In this document: positions 12,219-22,734 of the stretch, piece by piece
Layout of the letters: each line of letters opens with the position of its first letter
How positions within the stretch are numbered: the stretch's first letter is position 1
Assembly: GCF_910596095.1 (NCBI RefSeq)
Contig: NC_056550.1
Location: 24,796,001-24,860,000, forward strand
Length of the DNA: 64,000 nt
Reading direction: 5' to 3'
DNA from: Thunnus maccoyii
Taxonomy: Eukaryota > Chordata > Actinopteri > Scombriformes > Scombridae
Translations under genes and position numbers: made by a program
Notes under the pieces: model-generated
Databases searched by the model: none
What the model saw: the letters and a program-made list of their open reading frames with translations, nothing else
What the model was told of the DNA's origin: nothing

Positions 12219-14658
12219 ATAGAAACACAATGAAATTCCCATCTGATCAAGTGGGTGAAAAACAAATGAAAAACAGTTTTGTGCATGTATGAGGATTTAA
12301 CCCTGCATACAGCAGAAAATCAATGAACATCCTCATTTAAGTTAATCTTTAGTGAATAAGCTTCTTATGACTGTTAACCAATTACTGTTTTCAATGATTA
12401 CATAACCAGCATGTCTTTTTGTTTCTTGTTTCAGTCTATATATTGTACCTTTTGCAGATTATTTTAGTACATATATATATCACAAGTATATGACAAATAC
12501 TTTAACTGAGAATAATTAAATGTCAATATAAAATGATTATGTTGGGTGTCAACCTCAGAGTTGCCATTTGAAGCCATTTACTGTAGTTCTTTACTTTCTA
12601 TAACATTTACTGATAATCTGAAGATAATCAGAATATGTGCAGTAGATTGTATTACTAGGTGTTTACTGTGCTTTAATCATCAGACACTGAAGTCAAATTA
12701 TATCAGCATCTGGTTTGTTTTTTTGCCTTTTGTTTTAAGTTTAATGTGTGACAACGTTTCATAAATTGGATCCATTATTACAGAGTCTGCTTGGACGCTG
12801 TAATAACACTGTTTTACCTCTTTGAAATGTTTTATTGTTGTAATGTTTTCATTTTATAATATAGTCTTGCTGTTTCATGATCTGTAACACCCATCTCAAC
12901 ATGTATGTAGCTCTTGTATGTATTCCTGATGAATCCAAATAAATGTAAATTCTGAACACAGACTTTAACAATCAATAAACAGATTTCTTCAAGTATCTTC
13001 TCATATTAAATGTGTTGTAGTTTGTTCATGATTCTCTTCTGTCAATCAATCTTTCAAAATAAAAGCACACCACACTTGGTATAAATAAAGCAAAATGATC
13101 TGATCCTGACGGGCCAGAGTGTGAGGTCTTGACCAACGCTGCTTGCAGCTTTAATTGTCCTTGTTTTGACTGTATATCCATGTGTATCTCCTGAACATTG
13201 TTGTACATTGAGAGCCACTAGAAACTGGAATCAAATTCCTTTTATATATAAACATAGTGTTCTTCGCCTCTTGTGACAACCTATACAAAATTATATCCAG
13301 TCACTCAGCACGTATATAACTTCCTTCACAGCCGTGGTTACAGCTGCAGAGGTCTGATACTGATTTCCTGTAAGTCTGAGATTCAATTTCACATGGTAGT
13401 TACAATGGCCTTAACCTCCTCAAATAGAAGAAAAGAGGGGAAAGGTCTGTTAATCTTTATTTGCAGTGATAATTTAAACTAATCAAGCAAAAAGCAACAA
13501 AACGTCACACATGTGGTGTAGCAGCGTCCCAATTTCAGACAGCTACCATGTCAAGCCTGCAACTCGTTTTTAAGCAGGATCAAAAGAGATCTGCTGAGCT
13601 GACATGATATAAATGTAAATGCAGTAAATAAGAAAAAATACATAATCATCTCAGTAATAACACAGTAATACGGGATAACAATAGTCTAATCTACTCACAA
13701 TAAATTATATAAGGGTCATATCCTATCAATAATAGTGGGATAATAAGTAAAATGTCTGCATTTTGAAAACAGTAATGAGGTAAAAATTAAAGGATAAGAC
13801 TGGTGATTTTCCTTTTTTAAAATTTTTCATTTATTTATTCATTTATTTTTTACAAATGTCTGTATTCCTCTGTGCTGTAGACCTCCTCTGTTGTCCAAAA
13901 ACATAAAAACATGTAAATGAGTCAAAATGCTGCACTGGCTGACATGTTCTTTCACCAATAAGAGTTTGGGTATGTTAGTTTGGTTAAAAACGGCTCCAAA
14001 GACTAATAACAGTGATCATGTTTTCTGTCTAAGCTACTTTTTAACCAATGAAACACTTTAAATCAGAGGTTACATGATCATTTTATTAAACATTAAACCA
14101 GAAACAGAAAGTTTACTTGTTCATTATGATTGTACAGAGGAAGACACTGAGACAAAAGGAGAAGATAAACAGACTAAGCATAAACTGGTAGCCACAGAAA
14201 AAGAAAGTGTAAGTAAGAAAACAACAAGACAGAATAGCAGCAAAGAATCACAAACTGAGTCAAAGTTTCATGGATGGAAACAGTGAAAACATAACAGTCA
14301 GTCAAATAAATCATGTTTTCCTTTCCCTTATGGCCACAGTCATGTAGATTTTATTACAAACATTATTTAGAATTTAGAATTTATCAATTAATTCATGTGT
14401 TTACATATTTACAAGTATGAAATATTTAATAGATTTTAGTATTTTTGGATGGAAACAGAAGGAAATAGGGTGGCAGGCATCACTGTAAGACTGTTGGTTT
14501 CAATAATAAATCTAAATCTTCATGTCACAGTCCGAATAACGTTTCAGCAGAAAAAGGAAGTGTTTTGGGTTGGGTGGGGCTTGTTGGGACTGCTCAATAT
14601 CTGTATGGGAATAGTCCCATATTAGTACATAAGGGAAGAAGACACTGAGAGACGACAA
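12219..14658 (+). other. Gene 1 3' UTR (type I) and upstream module of gene 2
   Basis: Bases 12219 to ~12995 are the 3' UTR, with poly(A) signals at 12938 and 12974. Bases ~13030-13155 have no counterpart in other copies. Bases 13155-13265 are a LINE 3' tail. Bases 13270-14658 are the long upstream module, containing the Lys/Glu-rich open frame (14074-14286) and a GGAA-containing box (aaaaaggaagtg, 14551-14562) about 100 bp before the gene 2 start codon. No other gene is seen. Confidence 0.6.
12938..12943 (+). terminator. Poly(A) signal, gene 1
   Basis: AATAAA about 720 nt after the stop codon; a second one at 12974-12979. Both are conserved in genes 2, 4 and 6. Confidence 0.55.
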
Positions 14659-17600
14659 ATGTCTGCGGAAAGGTACGTTTCGAATCATTGAACTACTGCT
14701 GTCTCTGTGTAGTAATTTCAATATGCACTTTATATCCAAATCAACCTGTAATTAATATATTTGACATATTTTATATTGCAAACACCAAAACTGTATATTA
14801 TATTATACTTGGGGTGTGTGTGTGTTGGTGGGGGTTATAAATGCAACAAAAACAACAAAAAGATATCAACAAAACGTATCCACTACAATAAAGTGAATGC
14901 GTTTCAGCTAGAATTGTGAATTTAAACTCAGAACTCAAATGTAATTTTCATATGTGGCCCGAATCCTCTTCCGTATGAGACAAACCAGCCCCTCCTCTCA
15001 TTTTCAGCAGCAAACTGAGGTGCGTATGCTCACCCCTGCTTCTGGGTTGGGTTGCCAGATTACCATCTCACACAGAAACTGAGGAGCCCCCATTTGTTTT
15101 GTATCATCATGAAATCCAACTTAATTAAATTTAAAAAAAAATTATATAGTGACAAATCATAACAAAAGTTATCTCAGGGCACTTTTGACATAGAGCAGTT
15201 CTAGACTGTTAAATGGGACATTAACTGGAGAAATTACCAATTGGGAGCAAAGCAGGAGAAAGGGTTAATAATAGGGAGACTCCTGCGAAAAGCGGGAGTG
15301 TTGGGAGGTGTGCTAATTTGGATCTGATTACCTTTCAAACCATTTATGTATCAGTGTTCCACTGGATTTAAAATCTGGTGTTTATCTTTTATTATTGAAA
15401 AAGGTCTCCTGTCAGGTCTCTCTCCTGCACTGACTTGCATAACTAGTGTGGAGATAAAGTAGGTGTTGCAAGTCCCTGATGAGATTTTCTTTTCATTTGT
15501 TTGCACATTTCACTTCCTGGACAACTATCTATTTACGCAGACCTTGTTGTTTTGTCTTACAGAGGAAAACTGCAGAAGGCCTTGTGCCAGTACAAAAAAG
15601 AAACCCTCATTGATATTGACACGCTAACAGAATTCAATGAGAGCCTCCCTGAATGGAAAGATGCAAGGAAGAAAGAGTTACAAAAGATCAGGGACATTAC
15701 AGACAGAGCTGATGAAATTGACCTGAGCATCGGCCATGTTAAACAGTCAGAGAACAAAGGCAAGGCTATTGTGAAATATATGAAGAGCAAGGTGACCCTC
15801 GTGACTGCAGACAGCAGGCGTAAAGAGCTGCAGAAGGAGCTTGCTGCTGTGTCGAGGGTCACTCTGAGAGGCCTGGAGAAGCTCAACTGCTTCCTGGATG
15901 CAGTGGAGGGGTTGGCGGTCACCTCGCTGCATGTGTTTGAGGAGGAGAACCAGGTGTTACATCTGCCCCAAGACATCAGCTCTGACACTGTTCAGGATGT
16001 CATCACTGCTGCTCTGCTGGTCTGCCCGCTCATCCTTGACTTTAAAAGAGATGCGAAGGCCTTCTTCCTTCCCAAACTTCAGAATGTGGAAGTGCTGGCA
16101 AATCAGTTGGACAAATACATCCAGACCACCCAGAAGATCTGTGACAAGTTAGAGGAAAGGTAAAACTTTTCAATCATGTACAGCACCTTCTATTTTTTGT
16201 TGAAATAATATGCTGATTGTGCAAAAGACATTATTTGAAATCATATCTATAAATTAATGGTATAATTATATAATTCACAGCTCTTTCAGTGAGTTTTGCC
16301 TGAGGATGAATATGGAAACTGTGGTAGATCTTGATTTGTCTGAAGATGACATACAAAGGATGCTTCGTCACATGAATCAGCTTAATGAAATCAGGTAAGC
16401 ATGAAGTGATAATAAGAGGTTTGGTGGTGCTAAAATATTACCTCGTTGCAGTTGTGCAAAGTTGTGTATTTCTGAAATGTAGTCGACACTTTCAATAGTA
16501 GAGACAGTTTGAGCTATAATTGGTATTTCAGCTATTTAAAAACATGTTGTATAGAACAGATGTTTACAAAATTATTGGGCATCCAAAAGCACAAATATCC
16601 TGTAGAGGTTTGGCTGGAAGTTGTCTTTAGAACGCAATACTGAAAGGTTCAAGTAGTTAATTTACTTTTGATTCCATTTCATCAACAACATCTAATCAGT
16701 ATTATGTCAGTGTACTATAGTGTTCAATAGACTTTACAGACAACAAAAGTACAAAAAGTAGTTCAGGAGATACACATGGATATACAGCCAAAAGAAGGAC
16801 AAAAGTATTTTACAAAGAGTAAAATACAGTATGTCTGATATAATAAATGTCCTTTAAACACTAAATTCAGTGACAAATAGGATTACATTCCCAGTGATGA
16901 ATTGATCTCTTATTATATTATAACTAGCACAGTCTGTATGAATCATGTAAACATGAAACATTGAAAATATATGCAATGATTAAGTGTTATTTGTTTATTG
17001 ATAAAAGAATGCAGGTGCACTGAAAGGACACTAGGGGGCAATATGACCCTGATTATAAAGAACACATGACAGTTTATGTTGGTGACTGTGGCTCAGCTGG
17101 TAGAGCAGGACATCCATTGACTGCAGGAGGGTTTGTAGTTCAATCCCCTGTTTCTTCTTTCCACATGTTGAAGTGTTTAAATGAGAAGGAAATTGTGCTA
17201 AATAACTGCGGCCAACTTACCATGTCTGTTTAAATAGCAGATAAAGGGGGAGGAGGGAGACTCTCTTTTGCTTCAATTCTTTACCTTAAATGTCCAGTTT
17301 TAAATTGGGTAACATATAAAATGATAATTACCAAAACACAGTTACTTATCTAACAAAAATTACATCTTGATGTGGCTCATTTGGCAAATGCTTTTGTCCA
17401 AAGTGACTTCCTGTTCATACAAATTAAGAGTAATTTTAATGGCTCAGTGTGTTACTTGAGGACACTTCGACACATGGAAAGGAGGAGCCAGGGATTGACC
17501 CACCAACTCTATGATTAGTAACTAAATTATGGCTGTTATATCCAACTATTAGTATATTGTATATTGAACATGTAAGTTTCTGGAGACAGTTGAGGTGGAA

Positions 17601-18766
17601 AAGAGACAGGAAGACCTTCTTTGATTAAAAAAGGGATTTCTAAATTAGTCAGTATATTGAGCCCAGATTCTGTGTTTTGTTCTATACAGATTTTATGACT
17701 TGTAACTATTTTGTGCTCATCTTTGCTGAGGTTATTTATTGCTGCTTTAACCTCCTGTAGTGTATGTTAAATAAATGTGGAAAATATTTACAAAAACCAA
17801 ACTGGTTGTCATACTGTATTTTTAAATATCATGTTATACTTAACAGTGTCTCCTCTTTTTTTTATCTTTCTTCATTTCTCAAATTTATCTTTTCTCTTCA
17901 TCAGGATGGACCAACACTTCCAGATGGTGTTCTTGTTCAAGGAGGAATCATGTCGTCGCTTCATCAAAAAGTTTGATAAACGACATACCAGGATGCTAAA
18001 GTCTCTGAAAGTCCTGGAAGAGAGTGCTGTTCAACTAGACAGGATGAATAAGGGGTCAAAGATCTCCAGTGTGGCAGGAAGCTCGGTGGGGGTAATTGCA
18101 GGTATTTTTACCATCGTTGGGGCGGCATTAAGTCCTGTAACAGCTGGAGCGTCTTTCGCTCTGGCAATGACTGGGCTAGGCCTGGGAGTTACCAAAGGAG
18201 TTAACAAGATTATCACCAAAGTCACAGAGATTGGAGTCAACTGCACATATAAAAAGAAAGCCAATGAAGCCCTCAAGAGCTTCATGAAGGATGTGAAGAG
18301 TATCCAGCGGTGTCTGGGGGAGGTGTCCAGTCAAACAGTCACTGACATAGAAGTAAGTAAGGAAGATGTGGCTACGGGAGCAGGCGAGGTGCTTGGGGAT
18401 GTGGGTGGTGTTGCCATGCAAATATTGAAAGGTAAAAAGAAGATTGCAAATGCTGGCAACGTGGTGGCCCAGGAAAACATAGGGTTAGGTAACGTGTCCA
18501 CAGTGGCGTCAGATATCTCAGATGGAGGTCAAGAAATGGTCAACGGGTCCCTTGAGGTCCCTAGTTCCATCATGCTCAGTTCTCTTTTCATTGGTATGGA
18601 CATCTACACCATCTGTAAAGACAGCATCAGTCTGGCTAAAGGCCGCGAAACCGAAGTCTCACAGTTCATCAGAGCCAGAGCTGCACTTTGGAGATCAGAG
18701 ATGGACTCGTGGAAGAAAATCCGTGACTCTTTGCATCAGGGTCTGCTGACATCAGAGGAAAAATGA
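14659..18766 (+). CDS. APOL-like gene 2 (long exon 2, early TGA)
   Basis: Exons 14659-14672 (MSAER), 15563-16159, 16281-16394 and 17905-18766 give 528 aa. The donor of exon 1 is gtacgt, where the other MSAER copies have gtaagt. Exon 2 is the long form: between DITDRADEI and RRKELQKEL it carries a stretch making the exon 102-105 nt longer than in genes 1, 3 and 5. Exon 3 lacks one Asp-Val pair (114 nt), as in gene 6. The APOL domain starts at M243. Its hairpin reads VGVIAGIFTIVGAALSPVTA, and its linker differs strongly from the genes with the IIGLALIPVTA hairpin. The protein ends LLTSEEK at a TGA where genes 3 and 4 have CGA, so the last ~12 residues (ILETPFYPQR type) are lost. Gene 6 is its closest relative in the array. 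Confidence 0.83.
15113..15230. repeat. Interspersed repeat fragment, gene 2 intron 1
   Basis: The sequence aatccaacttaattaaattt, then tatatagtgacaaatcataacaaaagttatctcagggcactttt in part, resembles the common fish repeat 'tttatatagcgccaaatcacaacaa'. Related copies lie at the same place in genes 4 (33268), 6 (50231) and 7 (59636) and are absent from genes 3 and 5. The insertion therefore marks the long-exon-2 lineage. Confidence 0.45.
17081..17180 (+). repeat. tRNA-derived SINE head, gene 2 intron 3
   Basis: The A box tggctcagctggtagagca fits the RNA polymerase III consensus, and the B box is agttcaatccc. Orthologous to the copy in gene 1. Confidence 0.6.
17369..17524 (-). repeat. Minus-strand SINE fragment, gene 2 intron 3
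   Basis: Same element and position as 10838-10990 of gene 1. Confidence 0.5.
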
Positions 18767-20393
18767 GCTATCCTGGAGACGCCATTTTATCCACAGAGGT
18801 AGATAGAAACACAATGAAATTCCCATCTGATCAAGTGGGTGAAAAACAAATGAAAAAACAGTTTTGTGCATGTATGAGAATTTAATCCTGCATACAGCAG
18901 AAAATCACTGAACATCCTCATTTAAGTTTATCTTTAGAGATTAAGTTGTGATTCTTATGACTGTTAACTAATTACAGTTTTCAATGATTACATAACCAAC
19001 ATGTTTTTTTTTCTTTAGTCTATATATCATACATTTTGCAGATTATTTTAGTATATATATATATATATCACATTTAGTAATAAATACTTTAACTGAGAAT
19101 AATTGCATATCAATATAAAATGGCTATGTTGGGTTTTAACCTTAGAGTTACCATTTGAAGCCATTTACTGTAGTTCTTTACTTTCTATAAACAAACATTT
19201 ACTGATAATCTGAAGATAATCAGAATATGTGCAGTAGATTGTATTACTAGGTGTTTACTGCGCTTTAATCATCTGACACTGAAGTCAAATTATATCAGCA
19301 TCTTGTTTGTTTTTTGCCTTTTGTTTTAAATTTAATGTGTGACAACATTTCATCACTTGGATCCATTATTACAGAGTCTGCAGGACACACTGTAATAACA
19401 CTTTGAAATGTTTTATTGTTGTAATGCTTTCATTTTATAATATAGTCTTGCTGTTTCATGATCTGTAACACCCATCTCAACATGTATGTAGCTCTTGTAT
19501 GTATTCCTGTTGAATCCAAATAAATGTAAACTCTGAACACAGACTTTAACAATCAATAAACAGATTTCTTCAAGTATCTTCTCATATTAAATGTGTTGTA
19601 GTTTGTTCATGATTCTCTTATATTTTAAAGTGACAAATGGCATAAATAAGGGAAATTATAGTCAATACTTTCTGTAAAGTGTTTAAGAAATTTTAAAAAT
19701 TTTAATTTAAATCTATGCATGCATAGATGCAATGTATACATTTGGCTGTATGTCCATGTGTATCTCCTGAACATTGTTGTGTGTAAGTACATTGATAGCG
19801 ACTAGAAACTGGAGTCAAATTCCTTGTATGCATAAACATACTTGGCCTGTAGTGACAACCTACGCAAAATTAAAATCAGCCTCTTGGAGCTTTTTTTGCT
19901 TGCAATCTACAGGTAAAAACTTCTTTCACAGCTGTGGTTACAGCTTCAGAGGGAGAGGCTGATGCTGTAACAAAAAGAGGAAGTTTGGCACTAAAAAGAC
20001 TGTAACTCTGGAAAATATCTACTTTGAAAATATCCATTTGACTCATTTGGATGGCTAAAGCTTCATATTAGCTTCAGATAAACTTTTAAATACATTTGTA
20101 CACAGAAGGAGGTTTGTGTATTTTCATTTTCATTATAAGTGCATTATGAAGACATCTTTTAATGGCCAGTATGAACAGGATTAATGATTATGGCCAAGAA
20201 ACCCCTATTTCAATGTTCATTTGGGCACCTGAGTGTTGTTTAAGACAGACTTGTGAACCTGTCCTTTAAAGCTAATTTTATTGCTTTTGTATCCTCATGT
20301 GTGTTCCACAAGTCATTCTGACTTTTGAAGTAACATGCCCACTTTTGAAATGTATCATCCTCTTATATATTCTTTTTCTTTTCTCTTCATCAG
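18767..20393 (+). other. Gene 2 3' UTR (type I) and spacer before truncated exon 1
   Basis: The 3' UTR runs to ~19570, with poly(A) signals at 19519-19524 and 19555-19560. A LINE 3' tail follows at ~19742-19850. Sequence homologous to the start of the gene upstream module then continues for ~120 bp. The remainder (20000-20390) has no counterpart in intact genes but is shared with the spacers before 38530 and 55499. Confidence 0.6.
19519..19524 (+). terminator. Poly(A) signal, gene 2
   Basis: AATAAA in ccAATAAAtg-type context, with a second at 19555. Same positions relative to the stop codon as in gene 1. Confidence 0.55.
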
Positions 20394-20607
20394 GATGGAC
20401 CAACACTTCCGGATGGTGTTCTTGTTGGAGGAGGAATCATGTCGTTACTTCATCAGTGAGTTTGATGAACAACAGCCCAGGATGCTGCAGTTTCTAAATG
20501 ACCTGGAGGAGAGTGCTGTTCAGCTAGACGGGATGAATAAAGGGGCAAAGATCTCCAGTGTGGCAGGAAGCTCGGTCGGGGAGGTTGGAGGTATTTTTTC
20601 CAAGTGA
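20394..20607 (+). pseudogene. Truncated APOL last exon, copy 1
   Basis: An intact acceptor (cttttctcttcatcag) is followed by the first ~65 codons of APOL exon 4 (MDQHFRMVFLLEEESC... to ...AGSSVGEVGG). The frame then ends in a TGA after GIFSK. The hairpin, linker and C-terminal helix are missing. Sequence jumps directly to the region that in gene 5 surrounds the CaaX codons (aaacagtcttgtgtaatacag) and its 3' flank. No exons 1-3 lie upstream. The splice phase is intact, so gene 2 exon 3 could in principle be joined to it in frame. Confidence 0.8.
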
Positions 20608-22734
20608 AAGAAACAGTCTTGTGTAATACAGTAGAAGCAGCAATAGTCTCACAAAGTGCTTTTTTTGACAACTCTGATTAAAGTGAATGAACCATGTATG
20701 GAAATTCAATCTTGCTAACAGCTGTAAATCATTGATCAGTGTTGAACATCATGTAAGTCTGTTCATGAGAAATTCTTAATTAGCTGCATTTCTAATGACA
20801 AACCGATTAATTGAGTCTGTATGTGTTTTCCTTGACTAGATTTCTATACCTTTTGCCAACTTTGAAGCTTGTTTAAACACATAATGCATTATATCTGCCA
20901 TTCAGTGATACTTTTGATTAAGAATAATGATATGTGAAAAATAAGAAAACTGCTTTTAACACAAGAGTTGCCATTTTCTACCATGTCCAATGCTCCAGTG
21001 TATATTTTACCATATAAAGAGAGCACAATACTTAGATTAGATTGTATTAGAATAATGCTAGGTGCCTTTTCTGCTTCATTTATTAGACACCAAGTAGCCA
21101 AAATAAATGTGTTTTGATGTTTGTTGTTTTTCTTTGTACAGTGTGGGATATTGTGGTGCGTGCACATCGTGAGGCTCAGCGTCTCATCGTTTTTTTGATA
21201 TTTACTTAACTTTCTCTGAAGATATAGCATCATTTATGCTGTAGCACTTACTTTCCTGCACTCATCTGTAAATAATACTGTATTTTTGCACTTCTGGTTG
21301 GATGCTAACTGCATTTCATTGGCTTTGTACCCGTACTCTGAACAATGACAAAGTTGGATCTAATCTATTGTTTCATAAAACGGAAGCAGTTTTCCAAAGA
21401 TGTGGTGTCCATGGAGATACCTGCTTTGGTCTTTGCAGTGTCTTATTTTTGTAATGCTTTGATTTTATAATGAAACTATATCACTGGTTTCACTATTTTT
21501 ACTGTCTTGTTATTCTGACTTGAGAAAAGATCTGTATTCAATAAATGTATGTAAATGTAAGACACAGATTGACTTTCTTTCTTCTCTTTGTCTCAAACCT
21601 TTAGTCTTGTTTAGTTTAGTTTAGTTTGGTAAGTTTTATTTGTATTCTAGAAAATTGAGTTTGGACACTAATTTTAAAGAAGAAATTTTAAAATACTCTT
21701 CTTTGACTTGACTTCAACTGCTGGACACAAGATGTCTCCTACTTCACTGTAAAGTCCATTCTCAATGTTTGTGCTCTGTAGGCTTCATGTTTCCATATCA
21801 CACTTGTGTATGTTTCTATATGTATATATCTATTTTTTTCACCTACTGGCTTGTAAATAATAGTCATACATTTATGTTTACATATCTCTGTTCAGCTTGT
21901 TGTCCTTGTTTTGGCTGTATATCCATGTGTATCTCCTGAACATTGTTGTACATTGACAGCCACTGGAATCTGGAGTCAAATTTCTTTTATACATAAACAT
22001 ACTGTACTTGGCCTCTTGTGACAACCCACACAAAATTTTGTCCAGTCACTCGGCACGTATACAACTTCCTTCACAGCCGAGGTCTGATGCTGATTTCCTG
22101 TAAGTCTGAGATTCAATTTCACATGGTAGTCAAGGTGGCCTAAACCTCCTCAAATAGAGGAAAAGAGGGGAAAAGTCTGTTAATTTTTATTTGCAGTGAT
22201 AATTTAAACTAATCAAGCAAAAAGCAACAAAACGTCACACATGTGGTGTAGCAGCGTCCCAATTTCAGACAGCTACCATGTCAAGCTTGCAACTCGTTTT
22301 TAAGCAGGATCAAAAGAGATCTGCTGAGCTGCCATGACACTACAAATGAAGTAAATAAGAAAAAATACACATCATCTCAGTAATAACAGTAATATGGGGG
22401 TAACAATAGGCTAATCTACTCACAATAAACACATTATATAAGGGTCATATCCTACCAATAATAGTGGGATAATAAGGTAAAATCTCTGCATTTTGAAAAG
22501 AGTAATGATTGTTATATTAAAGGATAAGGTTGGTGATTTTCTATATTTTTCTTATTGTCAACAACTGCCTGTATTCCTCTGTGCTGTAGACCTCTGCTGT
22601 TGTCCAAAAAGGAAGGAAGTAGATGGGTGCGGTGTTGCTTGTTGGAATGGCTTAGTCTTAAAAAGCTGCTCAACAACTGTTTCTAAATAGACACATATTA
22701 GTACGTAAGGGAAAAAGACACTCTGAGGCGACAA
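20608..22734 (+). other. Type II 3' flank and short upstream module of gene 3
   Basis: It matches the gene 5 3' flank: poly(A) signal at 21540-21545, and at ~21255-21375 the 3' tail of a LINE (gcacttctggttggatgcta...). At 21810-22020 it carries the tail of the other LINE with its middle deleted. The gene 3 upstream module is the short form: it passes from gttgtccaaaa straight to aggaaggaagtagatggg, without the Lys/Glu-rich frame. No other gene. Confidence 0.6.

Noticed and set aside
15557-15988. Long minus-strand frames opposite exons 2 and 4 of the genes
   Set aside because: They mirror the coding strand in every copy and have no independent features; shadow frames.
20335-20394. Upstream Met of the truncated exon frames (MPTFEMYH...) as a real start
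   Set aside because: It lies in the intron-like tract before the acceptor; no promoter or exon is visible.
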